Positions 11,167-22,875 of a stretch of 64,000 bases of DNA are shown here, in pieces. Every line of letters begins with the position of its first letter. Positions within the stretch are counted from its first letter, which is position 1. The stretch is taken from the NCBI GenBank assembly GCA_023014485.1, contig JAJOZX010005610.1, positions 177,501 to 241,500 on the forward strand, written 5' to 3'. The notes under the pieces are model-generated. The model was not told where the DNA came from. It saw only the letters and a list, made by a program, of their open reading frames with translations, and did not search any database. The position numbers and the translations under genes were made by a program. Origin of the DNA: Bathynomus jamesi (lineage: Eukaryota > Arthropoda > Malacostraca > Isopoda > Cirolanidae).

Positions 11167-12009
11167 GCAACTGAAGATAAATAAATATATATATGAAAAA
11201 GTTGCATAATCTTTATTCGTACAATATATGATAATAAATACAGTGAACATTTTTAATGTTCTGTATGTACTCGTACATGGAGGAAACCTTAAAAAATTAT
11301 TTATAATGGAATAAGGAAGAGGGAAATGTTAGTGTAATAAAATTTTCATAATCAATCAGATGGTTTTATAAATCTTTCAAAGAATATTTCAAAATATTTA
11401 TTTGAAGTATTTATTACTGTGTGAAATGTTTAGAGTGAAGCAAACTGTAAAAAAAAAGTTCGCAATACAGTACCATTGTGCTAAAATATATACTGAATAA
11501 AAAAGTGATATTGGACTCCTTTGAAATGAACTAATTTTATACTACTTTATTGTGGGAATATTCTCAATTACATTGAAGGAATAAAAACTAAAATAAGAAA
11601 AGGATTCATCAGCAGCACAATCTTTCGCACTACTGTATTCTAAGGTCTTCATCGGATCTTTGATCAGACCTAAGAATGGACCGAATGTTTGTACTTCTAT
11701 ATCAAAAACATTTTGTATAATTTAAAAAACAAATGTTTGGATTTTATACTAATAAAGTACTGTGGTCAAAATTATCACTCAGTTTTGTTAAAATTGAATT
11801 AAATAAATGAAGTTACAAATAAAATTGGTTTAAATATACATTATATTTACTTAAAATTAATAATTTTCAAATTTACCACTTGAAGTAAAGCTCAGTTCCA
11901 AGTAAATATAATTTTATGCGTGTTTAATATAAACAAATTTAGTTTGAAGTAACAGCATTTATTTAGTCCAATTTTAACAAAACAGTAATAATTTTAAGCA
12001 CTATACTGT
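10331..12009. other. No recognised gene; one short hairpin
   Basis: AT-rich DNA with a (TA)n run at about 11138-11163. A small hairpin at about 11637-11679 has arms ATTCTAAGGTCT and AGACCTAAGAAT (one mismatch). Short open frames here carry no recognisable domain. Confidence 0.5.
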
Positions 12010-12132
12010 TAGTCTGTTTTATGGAGGAGACTGTTGAGCCTTGGAGACCTTGTTTTCGGCTCTTCCCTTGTATGGAGGGATCACTTTTGCGGGCGCTTAC
12101 CCTTGGCCCACTCCTTCCTACTTAAAAAAAGG
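12010..12132 (+). mobile_element. LINE 3'-end fragment
   Basis: GAGCCTTGGAGACCTTGTTT through GGGCGCTTACCCTTGGCC to a short A run matches the 3' terminus of the LINE family described at 5807-8752. It is severely 5' truncated, with only about 120 bases kept. Confidence 0.7.
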
Positions 12133-12271
12133 TTTAAAATCCCCCTTTTTTTAAGTTAATGTAGAATTTTCTGGGTATACTAAACCTATTTTTTATTGTT
12201 GTTTATTCCCTTATTTTAATTCTAAAGTGACAACCACTTCTCTCATTTTCGTATACTTATTATTGTTATTT

Positions 12272-12450
12272 GAGTGGGTTGTTTAACTTCCTTCGCAACA
12301 TCTACAGCTTTATGTGGATCCGAATCACGGGTCGCTATATAATCTGGATCCGGGGGACGGTCCCCCATCCAACTATCACCCAGACCCAGTATCGGCTAAC
12401 TTCGCTGATCGACAGGAAGGGGAGTTACGACATTGGCCACAACGTAGCCC
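12272..12450 (-). mobile_element. 5S rRNA-derived SINE, copy 1 (minus)
   Basis: Read on the minus strand, the head follows 5S rRNA: GGCCAATGTCGTAAC, GATCAGCGAAGTTAGC (A box region), GGGTCTGGGTGATAG, then TTGGATGGGGGACCG, the C box of the internal 5S promoter. A unique body follows, with AAGCTGTAGATGTTGCGAAG then GAAGTTAAACAACCC. The same body is attached to 5S-like heads at 35748-35920 and 62821-62964, so this is a mobile family rather than a stray 5S pseudogene. Confidence 0.8.
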
Positions 12451-12955
12451 TGCATACTTATATAATAGTTAAATGCTTCTTATAAATAACGAGTCCATGC
12501 TGAAGAGATTTCTTAAAAGTATTTTAATGTACATTTTATTATTCACATTGTAATAACGAGCTACCTCTAGTTTACATTATTTATCTACTTTAATTTTAAA
12601 ATATTTTCGTTTATGGGCAAACACACTGAATTTTCAGTCATTTTTATATATCCACTAATTAAGTTCTTATTAACATGATGTAAAGCGAATCGCTAAACAA
12701 AATAAGTCATGATTGGAAAATTATTATTATTATTATTATTGGGATTTAAACTGAGATATTTGTATAAGAATCTTGAGAGCAAAGAACATCTGTTGAGGTT
12801 TTGATGATCTCAGATTCGAAAGTTCTTCATAAAAACCCTTTTAGGACGTATGTTTTATCTTTATGAATTTTGCGAGTGAGTACTTATTTACTACGTGATT
12901 TCGTGAGTGTATGGAAGAACTTTAACAGTGTGCGCGCGACTCGAATTGCCATATA
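12451..12955. other. AT-rich spacer, no gene seen
   Basis: Contains a short ATT repeat at about 12720-12740. No other feature is supported. Confidence 0.5.
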
Positions 12956-13158
12956 TCAGGTGATTTTTTAAACATCTGACACTTTGAAAGGTTTGTATTT
13001 TTGTTTTATTAAATGAAATAAAAGCATGAAATTTTTACTGTACCTTCTCTACACATGGAAAATTAGCCCTTTAGCGCAAAACTTGCTTTATGTGATGTCC
13101 TAAAATAAAAAGAATACAAACCCCTTTTAAAGTGACTCATGTTTAAAAAATCACCCGA
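12956..13158. mobile_element. Tc1/mariner-type MITE, 203 bp
   Basis: Left end TCAGGTGATTTTTTAAACAT; the right end is its reverse complement with one change (ATGTTTAAAAAATCACCCGA). TA lies directly outside both ends. The inverted match goes on for about 40 bases with gaps. The interior is AT-rich and non-coding. Confidence 0.75.
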
Positions 13159-13748
13159 TATATTTCTATAAGCGAGGCGGTAAAACATGCATGAATGATA
13201 AATTTCAATGGCAAAATTCAAGCACAATCTTCGTCGCCTTGTTTCACAAACTATTTTTTTTATTCGAAAATGTGGGACTATTTCTTAATTTCGTCTACAT
13301 AAAATTAGTCATCATGTTTATTTACAACCTAATGACATCAACACCTGAAATGCATACGTGAGAAACGGCTCCTGGTTTGAAGACAATGAATGCAAAAACT
13401 AGATCACCAATTTTCGTGGGAAACCATTGTTCTTATAAGTCCGAGATTTAACATTAAAATTCATCAGCCAAACTCTTTCGACGAGTTTCGAACAAGAAAT
13501 GCTTGACTTAAAACGTGTCGGAGATTCACAATGAAAGTTTCCTCATAGTAAAAAAGTTTCACTCGTACGTTGCAACATCTTTAAACTATTTAATTAAAGA
13601 CATTCACGCCATTCTTAATTTATTTTTAATTAAAATATCTGCAGAGCACTCCATAATTATGAAATAGTTTGTATAGTATTTACTAGTTAATTTCTTTTAT
13701 TAAAAATACAGGGAAAGTGTTACAATATTGTGAATTTGTATTCACACA
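13159..13748. other. AT-rich spacer, no gene seen
   Basis: No coding frame or repeat border could be supported. Confidence 0.5.
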
Positions 13749-14218
13749 CTACTCATTAGGCCGGGTCGAAAATGGGAAATTATTTATTTCTTAAAAAGTA
13801 CACTATGTGAGAAGTTTCATTTTATCATCTTAACAAAATATTAAAATATCAAGTAAGTGCTACCCCTACTACCCCTAGCACATACCCCCCCCCCCCCCCC
13901 CCAATTTTTACCCTCATATTTGCATATATTTAAATTGGAAAAAAATTTATTTCTTAAAAAGTACACTACACTATGTGAGAATGTTTTTTTGTCACTAACA
14001 CAATATCAAAAAAAATCAAGCATGTGCTACCCTACTACCCCTATCACATGCCCCTCCTCCCTTTTTTACCTTCATATTTGCATATGTTTAATGTTGTTAT
14101 ATGTTACATGATAAGTTGTTTGTTTAATGCTTGATATTTTTTATGTTTCAGATAACTGGAAATAATTTGCATTTGCTTTAATTATAATTTGAATTATCAT
14201 AAATTAGAATTACATATA

Positions 14219-16599
14219 CAGGTAAACCTCGATTTACGATGTCCCGATTTAGGATATTTCGCGTTAACGATGGTGCTGAATTAAGACCATCTTCCTATTT
14301 GCGATCAAAAAAATTCGCATTAACGATGGCAATCGGTCAGCCAAACTCGTGACGCTTGGAAGAGGGAACGCATCTCTCGCTGCACTTGTCAGCCGCGGCG
14401 TCATCTATCCGCGCGCCGCCACGCGGCCACCCGGCGCACTACAGTCCTGCACTTTGTCCTGACAGCATAATCATTGTTCTTACGTTGTCATCGCTGGTTT
14501 TTTTCTTACAGTTAATTGCTTTCGCTCTGTTTTTGTGACTGTGAAGTGAGCAGTGTAGTACGTCTTACCTGTTAATAAATAACAGGTAAAACTAATAAAC
14601 ATTGAAAATGGCTAGCAAGCGTGTTGCTGAGGCTCCTGCGTCGGGGAAGGCCAAAGCACCCAGGAAAACTGTGTCTCTGGAGGTGAAGCTTGACATTGTG
14701 AAGCCGCATGAGAGAGGTGAAGGAGCGTGCTCTATTGCTCGAGCGCTTGGCCTGGTCCAGTCAACGGTGTCTGCCATCATTACAGTACGAAGGCACCGGA
14801 AGTGAAGGCTGCGGCGCAGAACGTGACCCCAGTCTCTGCTTCTAGATTACTAAAGAAGCGTGAACCTATCATGGATAGGATGGAGAGGCTACTCCAAGAC
14901 TGGATTCAGGACCAGACTCGACGCCGCTTGCCTCTCTCCACAGCGATCATCATGGCGAAGGCCAGCAACATCTGGACGACGCTAAAGACAGAGAGCGGTG
15001 AGAGCAGTGCCACCGAGTCCCATTTTAAGGCAAGTCCTGGTTGGTTTCAGCGATTCAAGAAGAGCGCCAACCTGCACGACCTTCATCTGACTGGTGAGGC
15101 AGCCAGTGATGACTTCGTGAGTGCTAACGCCTTCCCGGCACTCCTGAAGGCTAAGGTGGAGGAAGGAGGATATATCGCCAAGCAGGTCCTGAACTTCGAC
15201 GAGACGGGCCTGTTTTGGAAGAAGATGCCATTGAGGACTTTCCTGGCCAAGGAGGAGAAGACTGCACCAGGCTTCAAGGCGGCTAAGGACCGTCTTACGT
15301 TGTTGCTTGGAGGCAATCCTGAGGGGGACCTTAAGTTGACTCCGATGCTGGTGTACCACTCGGAGACCCCTAGAGCTCTTAAGGGGTTTATTAAGGAGCA
15401 CCTCCCAGTCATATGGCTCTCCAACAAGAAGGCCTGGGTAACGACGGTGTTGTGCCAGAGTTATGTGGTTGGCTACCTCTCCAAGCACCTCAAGGAGTAC
15501 GCCGCTGAGCAGAACATCGCCAACAAGTTTCTCCTGATCCTCGACAATGCGCCTTCGCACCCGCCTACGATGGGTGAGTGGAATGACAACATCACTGTGA
15601 TGTTCCTGCCCCCCAACACCACCTCACTCATCCAGCCGATGGATCAGGGCGTCATCGACACAGTCAAGGCCTAGCACTTGAGGAGATTGATGAAGCAGCT
15701 GTTTGAGGCGACAGATGGAGAGGGAAAGCCGACCATCAAAGAATTCTGGCGTAGCTACAACATCAAGCACGCCATACACAACATCGAGCTGTCGTGGAAG
15801 GTGGTCACACAAAGCTGCATGAATGCCGTATGGAAGTGTGGCCCGAGTGCGTGCACGACTGTGGCGGCTTCACAGATGTTGTAGCCGTCCACCGCGACAT
15901 CGCCAGCATCTCCCAGGAGGCCGGCTTTCGGGAGGTCGACGAAGGGAATGTGGCTGAGGTCTTGGAGAGCCATTCTGAGGAGCTCAGCACAGAGAACCTG
16001 CTGCTCCTGGGACAGAAACAGACAGTGGAGGAGTCAGCGGGTGAGGAGGAAAACCCTGCACCCATGATACTAACTCTGAAGGTGCTGAGCACTGCACTTG
16101 ACCGTGTCAACTCTGCAATGGAGTTCCTTGCTGAGAATGACCTCAACTTCAACAGAGTTTGTCTGTGAGGGCACTGGTGGAGAAGGACATGCTCTGCTAC
16201 AGGGAGCAGTACCTTGAGAAGAAGGAGGCGCGCCAGACAATCACCTCCTTTTTCAAACCCCTGCCACAGTCAGAGCCACAACCTTCGACTTCAGCCTCTC
16301 CGGACTCAAGAGGCTGTGTGGGAGTCAAAGTGACGTCTCCACTCCACCTATAAGAGTCCCCTTAGCCTCGACGGGGACATGTGATGACGACAAGGCTTGT
16401 TCTTAATGATGTGGTGAGTGTTTAATTGTTTTCTATTGATTTTATGAGTAAGAATTTTTTTTCGGTGATACATGTGTGTTTGGGACTGGCTGGGAACGTA
16501 TCCATTCAACCCCATGTTATAATGAACTCGATTTACGATATTTCGATTTGCGATGGGGTTTTCAGGAACGCAACCCCATCGTAAATCGAGGTTTACCTG
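14219..16599 (+). mobile_element. Tigger (pogo-family) transposon nested in element I
   Basis: The inverted ends are CAGGTAAACCTCGATTTACG and its exact reverse complement, flanked by TA on both sides (14217-14218 and 16600-16601). The length is 2381 bp, normal for a full Tigger. It interrupts element I, so it arrived later. Its GC-rich body contrasts with the AT-rich flanks, and it keeps nearly all of the transposase. Confidence 0.95.
14608..16351 (+). pseudogene. Tigger transposase, nearly complete, few frameshifts
   Basis: A CENP-B/pogo-type transposase closely resembling TIGD1-like proteins. The start MASKRVAEAPASGKAKAPRK leads into an N-terminal helix-turn-helix (LEVKLDIV ... STVSAI). 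A frameshift near 14790 is followed by a long open part with the second DNA-binding domain (ASPGWFQRFKKSANL) and the DDE domain. Catalytic acids are seen in NFDETGLFWKKMP (about 15196), LLILDNAPSHP (about 15535) and PMDQGVIDTVKA (about 15638). An in-frame TAG follows at 15672. Two more frameshifts (near 15820 and 16150) separate the C-terminal parts, which end in a basic, Ser/Pro-rich tail. All three acids survive but the breaks make it inactive as written. The low decay suggests a recent arrival. Confidence 0.9.
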
Positions 16600-16649
16600 T
16601 AATTTGATTTTACTTCTGAATACAAACTATGACTACAAGAAGCAAGTCC

Positions 16650-18720
16650 TCAAATGCAGCCTTTGGATATCCTACGGAATTCCCAGCAGCCATGACTCCT
16701 CCAAAAGCAGATGTTGTGAGACTACTACCTTTTTTGTGCTCCGTCGTGAAGAAGCTAAATCAAAAGGATCAGCAACTGCTAATGATTGTTACAGGGTTGT
16801 TGTAAAAGATATTGAAGACATTTAGATGAAATTTTCTTTTCCTACGATTAACACCAAAGGTATCTATCTTAAAGTCAGTCAACTAATAGAAGCAGCCTCA
16901 AAAGTGAACAAGGTGCCGTTACATCGAAGAAATGAAAGTTTTGCCTTAAAAGTAGCTCAGTATGATGAAATGTTTGATATGTCTTCTTGTGAATGCTATG
17001 ATAAGGGAATGATAGGAAATCTTGCAGGTGTAAGGATAAAATACCAATGGCAGAATGGGAGTCTTTTGTGGGTCAAAAACAAAGAAAAAATCAGTTAGGA
17101 CCAATTGATCGCATAGCTAGTTCAACAAGAAGAGATCTTTAGCAAGAGCCCAAGAAGCACAAAACCGTCAACTAAAAGCACAAGAAGAAATGACTGAAGC
17201 CACCAATGTTTTACCATCGGAATTTATAGAAAATACCGAAGAAGACATGGATGTAGATTATGAGGCCGATTTAGAATTGACAGAATATTCAGAAGAGGCA
17301 CTCCTATAAAAACCTAGCACTAACAGCAGATCGTTATCGTGCAAGTTGTAGAGCTGCAGCTGCAATAGTCAATGCAGCTTTAAAAGCTATGGGGGTCCTT
17401 AACCACACTAACATGCTTGACAGAAAGAAATCAGAAATAAAAGGAAATCGCATGGGTGAAACAGATACTTTTAGGTCTAAATCCGAAAATCTGAAGATGG
17501 AGTGCCTTCGATTTGATGGAAGGAAAGATAACATTAACTAAAAGTGGAAAGATAAAAGAAGAACACTATGTTATTGTGAAAGAACCTGGAAGCATCTATG
17601 TAGACCGTGTCACACCAGATAATGGAACTGCTCGCTGCATAGCAGAAGAGTTGATAACTATTATTACAGACTTGAACAGCACAGATACTATCAAAGCTTA
17701 CTGTGTGATGGTACTCCTGTAAATACAGGAAAAATTAATGGAGCCAGAAAACTGGTTGAAATTCATCTTAACAGACCAGTGCAGTGGTTGGTGTGCCTCT
17801 TGCATTTGAATGAGCTGCCTTTGATGCACGTCTACAAAGCCATTGATGGTAAAACAACAGGTCGAAATACTTTTGTGGGTTCAATTGGGAATAAACTGAA
17901 AACAGATTTAACAAAATTGGAGGTAGTCAAATATTCTCACGTACAGGGAAACAAAGAAATTCCAGCAAATGTTGTGAAGGAGGTAAGCAGTGATCAAAGA
18001 TATCTCTATGATATGTCTAGCAGTGCAAACTGGAGACACCTCTCAAGATCTGTCCACTCGATCCCCAGGTACCCTTCACCATGCTCGCTGGCTAACTCTA
18101 GCCAACAGGGTCCTTTGATTATATATCTCAAAGCCAAATCCTGATAAAAACCTTCAAGATATAGTCAAGATTATTATGCAGTTTTATGCTCCAGGATGGT
18201 TTTGGATAAAATCTCATCCTAATGCAACTGATGGTGCATATAACTTTTGGCATTTAATGTGCTCGCTTCGAAATTTAGATGAACAACATAGATCAATCAT
18301 AGAACCAGTATCAAAGAATAACGCCAACTTTGCCCACCCAGAAAATATACTCATATCGATGGTAACTGAAAGAGACTAGAAATTAGGGAGCAAGCTATTC
18401 AGAAAATCATCCTTTCAAGAAGAGGATTTCATGTACCAGAAACTTTGAGTTGCCTCGAACCCTCAATTTCCAATCTACTGACTACACCGAGATGATCGAT
18501 TGGCAAAAAGAGATCATTACTCCACCACTGCTAAACAATTTTAGTGACGATGAGCTACTACAGGCTCGATGTAAGCCACTGGAGATAGCTTCTTTTCCAT
18601 ACCACAATCAAAGTGTGGAAAGGGCAGTGAACCTAGTAACAAAGGCATGTCAGAAAAAAATAGGATATTACAACCGTCAAAAGTTTATCTTAAACTCATT
18701 AGAATCAAGGTGAAAACTGC
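16650..18720 (+). pseudogene. Element I transposase remnant
   Basis: About 2 kb of degenerate coding sequence with several stops and shifts. Readable blocks in order: FDMSSCECYDKGMIG near 16973; a spacer rich in Glu and Gln; ECLRFDGRKDN near 17500; VDRVTPDNGTARCIAEELIT near 17600; LLCDGTPVNTGKINGARKLV near 17700; RPVQWLVCLLHLNELPLMHV and then DGKTTG near 17775-17865; SPGTLHHARWLTLANRVL near 18055; FYAPGWFWIKSHP near 18182; and a C-terminal block SFPYHNQSVERAVNLVTKAC near 18590. I recall similar uncharacterised proteins in many invertebrate genomes but cannot give a superfamily name. The conserved Asp, His and Glu positions and the transposon setting make a DDE-type transposase the best reading. 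Confidence 0.7.
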
Positions 18721-19139
18721 CCAAGTTTGAATGGAAGGCCCAATGGAATGAGTAAGAAACATATGAAATAAAATTTCCTAATGATATTGAAAATTTCTTC
18801 CCTTTTGATGTGATAAGGAACAATGCAAAAGTGAATTGAATTTTAGCACATTATTATGCCTCTAATTTTTCTTTATGAATATAGTTGTACTAATTAATTT
18901 TCCTAATGTTTACATTGAATAAAATATTATACGTTAATAAATTTATGTTATCAAAAAACCTGAATGCAGAGTAAGTCTCGTATAGATGGAATATTCTTAA
19001 ATACAGGTCAAAAAGTGAAAAATTGTGCGAGGGGTAGGAGGCTTTAAACAGCGAAAATAATTTATGAGGGGGTTTCTGTGTTCCATTCAAACCCTCACAA
19101 TATAAAATTTCGACCCGGCCTACTACTCATGCCCAAACA

Positions 19140-19158
19140 CACACACACACACACACAT
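19140..19158. repeat. (CA)n microsatellite
   Basis: A short CA run between the right duplication of element I and dispersed repeat G. Confidence 0.8.
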
Positions 19159-19165
19159 ATATAAG

Positions 19166-19470
19166 GACAAGAGGAAGCCTCAAAGACCTTTCGGTCCACT
19201 CAGTGAAGTTCCTTTTATTAAACCAGTGCAGTTTTTAATTATGCTAGCAGTAGAGAAAATTGAATAGAAAAGCATAACTCTCTCCCCACCCTCCAGAAAA
19301 AAGTTCCTTTCGATAGTATTTTTATAAACGTAATTCACACCTTTTGTTTCTAAACGTCTGCATTATAAATATTTAGCACCGTTTGTTAAATTACTCTAGT
19401 TCCACAAATTTATACGCAAGTAGTCGTGTTTTTTATTATAATTAAACTTCCAACTTTATACATTAAATTA
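19166..19470 (+). repeat. Dispersed repeat G, copy 2
   Basis: AGGACAAGAGGAAGCCTCAA with CTTTCGGTCCACTC, then CTCCCCACCCTCCAG and later CACACCTTTTGTTTC and TAGCACCGTTTG. This matches 9959-10330 in order, and its second half also matches 34430-34560. Non-coding. Confidence 0.6.
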
Positions 19471-20007
19471 AATTATAGATATTTATAATTTATTACAACT
19501 AAAGTACTTCACACTACTGAATTCTAGATTTAAGGTTGGTACTATTGCTTTATACAATGTCAAACTCAACACCTTATTGCCAAAGAAAAGGGAAAAAATA
19601 TATTTCTTTTACGAATGGTAATGACCTAACTTGATACATTATAGGCGCAGTTGTGTTTGTACTCTTTTCTTCTGATAATTGAGTAGGTTGATCTTCTTTC
19701 TTTTCGAGGGAATGATATTAGCTCGAAAAGGCCACAAGCCCGATAATTAAACGACTTCTTGGCGCCTTTATATTTTAATTTATAACACGAAGACTTTTAG
19801 TTATGCAGACAAACTAATATAGTAGTTATTTTACGAGTATAAGGAATTACACTTCAGTTTCATTCCCTGAAATTGAAAATTAAAAATAAGCCAAAATAAA
19901 TTATCCAGAGCAGTTTAGTGTAAGGGCCTGTTGTTAACGTGAAGGTCCTGGACTCGAGTCTCGCTTCGGACCCCATATTTCAGCGATTAAGGTGCTTCTC
20001 TGGGTCT
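19471..20007. other. AT-rich spacer, no gene seen
   Basis: No supported feature before the LINE 3' end. Confidence 0.5.
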
Positions 20008-21735
20008 TTTTTTTATGCAGAAGGAGGGACAAGGGCGAATGCCCGCGAAAATGCCTCCTCCCACGCATAGAGGAAGAAGAGAGCCAAAATCAAGGTCCAT
20101 GATTTTAGAGATGCCTGGACACGCTACGTTTGAAAGATTGGAGGTCATAGACAGGTGGAAAGATAGACGGAGGATGATCGTACCAGAGGCCACCTGTTGA
20201 GTCGATGAAAGACTGGAAATACCGATTAACCCTTGCATTAGAAAGTTGAACAAAGAATGAACGAGAATGTGTCTAAAGCCTGGTACTGTGTGCTCTCCTT
20301 AAGGGAGGAAGCATGCAGGTAGAGTTCAGAAGAGCAGTGTCCGTAATAATAGCGATAGTAAAGAGAGTGAGGCAATATTGCGACGAACAGAAAGGGATTG
20401 AAGACAGTCAGTAAGAGGCGGGAAATTGATAAGGCAAAAAGCTTTTGATTCCACTCGGTCAAGTAGAATTGAGCCAACCCACACATGAGAAGCGTACTCC
20501 ATACAGAGATGGACAAGATCACTGTACAAAGACAGCAATTGTGTTGGGGGGGGTGAAGAAACCTAACCTCAAAGAAGTTGCTTTAGAACGAGAGTATATG
20601 TGATTCTTCCAGGAAATATCACGAGAAAAGGAAACGTCAAGAATGTTAAGAGAAGAGGAAGAATCGAGTCGTGCATTGTTGAGGAAAAGGGGATAATCCT
20701 GTGGAAGATTGTGATGAGCAGATAGATGAAGGAACCGAGATTTGAAGCATTGAAAGCCACAGTTTTCTCTGCCCCAACCAGAGACAGTCGAAGTTTCAGA
20801 GGTCGTCAGGTGCATCATAGCCGTCTTACGCGAAGCATGGAGTGACTGTTGAGAAGGACGCTTTGTGAAGTAGGTGGAGAAGTGAAGAGTGGAATCATCG
20901 GCATCGGAGTGAGTAGGACAGAAAGTGCGACTTAACAGATTATTGATAAATAAAAGGAAAAGAGTGGGTGGCAGGACAGAGCCCTGAGGAACACCACTAT
21001 CAATAGCTTCAGGGGAAGAACAGTGGTCATCTACAACCGCAGCTATAGATCAGCCACAAAGGAAATTAGAGATGAAGGCACAGATAGAAGGATAGAAACC
21101 GAAGGAGGGCAGTTTCAAAATTAAAGATTTATGCCAGATCTATCAAAAACTTTTGAGATGCAACAGTAAAGGTTTCACCGAAATCCCGAAAGGAGGATGA
21201 CCAAGAGTCAGACAAATATGCAAAAGGATCGCCAGTAGAGCATCCCTCGCAGAACACATACTGAAGATCTGAAAAAAGATTGAAAAGAGAGGCACTTAAG
21301 AATCTCCCTATTAATGATAGATTCACAAACTTTAGAAGGGCAAAAAATCAAAGCAATTGGACGATAGTTGGAAGACTGAAAGCGGTCACCCTTCTTTGGG
21401 ACAGGTTGAATGAAAGCGACCTTCCAGCAGGAAGGAAAAGTATCAGATGAAAGACAAAGAGAAAGACGAAAGAACTTGTCAAGGCAGGGTGTCAGCACAG
21501 AAGCACAGTTCTTGAGAACAGTAGGAGGGACACCATCAGGACCGTACGTCTCCCTGGAGTTGAGCCCAGATAGGGCAGAAAAACATCTTTGGAAGAGATT
21601 CTAATTTCAGACAAAATTAAATCAGAGGGAGGAGAGGATGAAGAACAGCACCGGAATCGTTCAGGATTGAGTTGGAGACAAAATTTCGAGCGAAGCGTTC
21701 ATCTTTATCAGGAAAAGAGATGGCAACTGAGCTGT
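20008..21735 (-). pseudogene. LINE (CR1/jockey-like) copy C, 5' truncated, antisense
   Basis: Same family as copy A, in reverse orientation and lacking the endonuclease half. Reading from right to left: the pre-RT stretch with CLDKFFRLSLCLSS near 21480; FIQPVPKKGDRFQSSNYRPI near 21400; a degraded FSDLQYVFCEGCSTGD near 21250; PQGSVLPPTLFLLFINNLL near 20960. Where the catalytic YADD box should be, DADDSTLHF is read near 20900. Then AFNASNLGSF, LYSDLVHLCMEYASHVW near 20500, the C-terminal region, and the 3' terminus at about 20010-20110. Multiple frameshifts show it is dead. It is the only copy in the window that still has a version of the RT active-site box. Confidence 0.8.
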
Positions 21736-21749
21736 CGGAACCTTAGCAA

Positions 21750-22460
21750 ACGTGTTCCTTCGTCATCATGAAACATGGCTTTAAACCTGTGTTTTCCAAA
21801 AGATACAGCGATGACGTCCCTGAGTTTCTCAACTACTTGTATTATAAACACTCGAACATTGAATTTACACAGAAATTGAATCCAACAACTCATCATCCTT
21901 TTCGGAGAAATATATCAAACTCATTCTTCTTTTGAAACCTCCGTTTATCGCAAGCCCACATTCACTGGCATTACCATCAATTTCTCCTTCCCCATATCTC
22001 TGAATTTCAAACAGAATTTAACTTGAACTAAAAGGGCATGGCGTTCAATATTTGCTCAGATTGCTTCATGATGAATTAAAATTTATAAAACAACTATCTA
22101 AAAATAGTTTCCTTGTAAGACTGGTAGAATCAACAACTGGCAGAACTTTAACTAGATTGACTGATCCCATCTAAAGACAACCACAGTCCCTAAGATGTCT
22201 TATACTTTACTTTGCCATTCACAGTGTGTTAAGCTTCATAAGGAATAAATTCTCAAAATTACTCAATTTTATCCCATCTGGCCCCATCTAAGTTAATCTT
22301 TCACTCGTTCAAATATAGACACACACTTCCCATTCTCAAATCTGCCATAGTTTATCTATACAAATGTGACCGCTGTAGTCATATATAGGAAAACCAAAAG
22401 CCATTTAAACTCGCACTTTTGAACATTTTAGCTGATCAGTTCCAAACATTTTCCAAACAT
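21750..22460 (+). pseudogene. Penelope-like retroelement fragment
   Basis: Readable pieces follow the order of Penelope reverse transcriptases: RYSDDVPEFLNYL near 21805 (the RYxDD box region), KHSNIEFTQKLNP near 21850, and a shifted TSVYRKPTFTGITINFS near 21935-21990, a well-known Penelope signature. After heavily damaged sequence comes ILKSAIVYLYKCDRCSH near 22335-22385, which looks like the start of the GIY-YIG endonuclease. Stops and shifts are frequent and both ends are missing. Confidence 0.7.
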
Positions 22461-22784
22461 CTCATTTAGTGTCAGTCTGTCAAGACGAACAGCTCAGCCT
22501 CATTCACAAACTAAATGGGGCACAACCGACGTGTAGTCCGTCGAAAACCCGATTAAAGTCGCCGCGTATGCTAAAGATTAGCATAGAGGAAAGAAATGTA
22601 AAGACTTCTAGCATTTTGGAGGTCTGTTTTGTTCTCGAACGAATCTCAACTTAATTATTTAACGTCGAATGAGTAAAGGAAACATCCAACCAAACATTTC
22701 GCGAAGCTGTTTGTAGCTTACAGTTCACAAGCTAGGGTTAGTAATGTGGAATGTTACTAAGTTATTGATCGAGATAAGTCTTAA

Positions 22785-22871
22785 CCCTTTAAGCCCTGAA
22801 TTTTTTTAGGGTTAAGTTATGAATGCGTGTATTTGAAACGTTAGCAATTGGCATCTTCAGTCCTTAAAGGG
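22785..22871. mobile_element. Tiny piggyBac-like MITE, 87 bp
   Basis: Ends CCCTTTAAGCCCTGA and the near reverse complement (TCAGTCCTTAAAGGG), flanked on both sides by TTAA (22781-22784 and 22872-22875). TTAA flanks with CCCTTT ends are typical of piggyBac-derived MITEs. Too small to carry any gene. Confidence 0.6.
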
Positions 22872-22875
22872 TTAA

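Larger units (their letters stand above)
13757..19122 (+). mobile_element. DNA transposon element I (unnamed superfamily), 8-bp TSD
   Basis: The outer ends TAGGCCGGGTCGAAA and TTTCGACCCGGCCTA are perfect inverted repeats. CTACTCAT occurs immediately outside both ends (13749-13756 and 19123-19130), a clean 8-bp target duplication. Removing the nested Tigger element (14219-16599) leaves about 3.0 kb. The left subterminal region holds two tandem copies of a unit of about 155 bp (about 13780-13935 and 13936-14092), each with CTTAAAAAGTACAC; the first contains a poly-C run at 13877-13902. The right part encodes a decayed transposase. The motif set matches element II at 37404-40738. Confidence 0.85.

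Noticed and set aside
14982..15560. 192-codon minus-strand frame
   Set aside because: It lies opposite the GC-rich Tigger transposase and has no recognisable domain.
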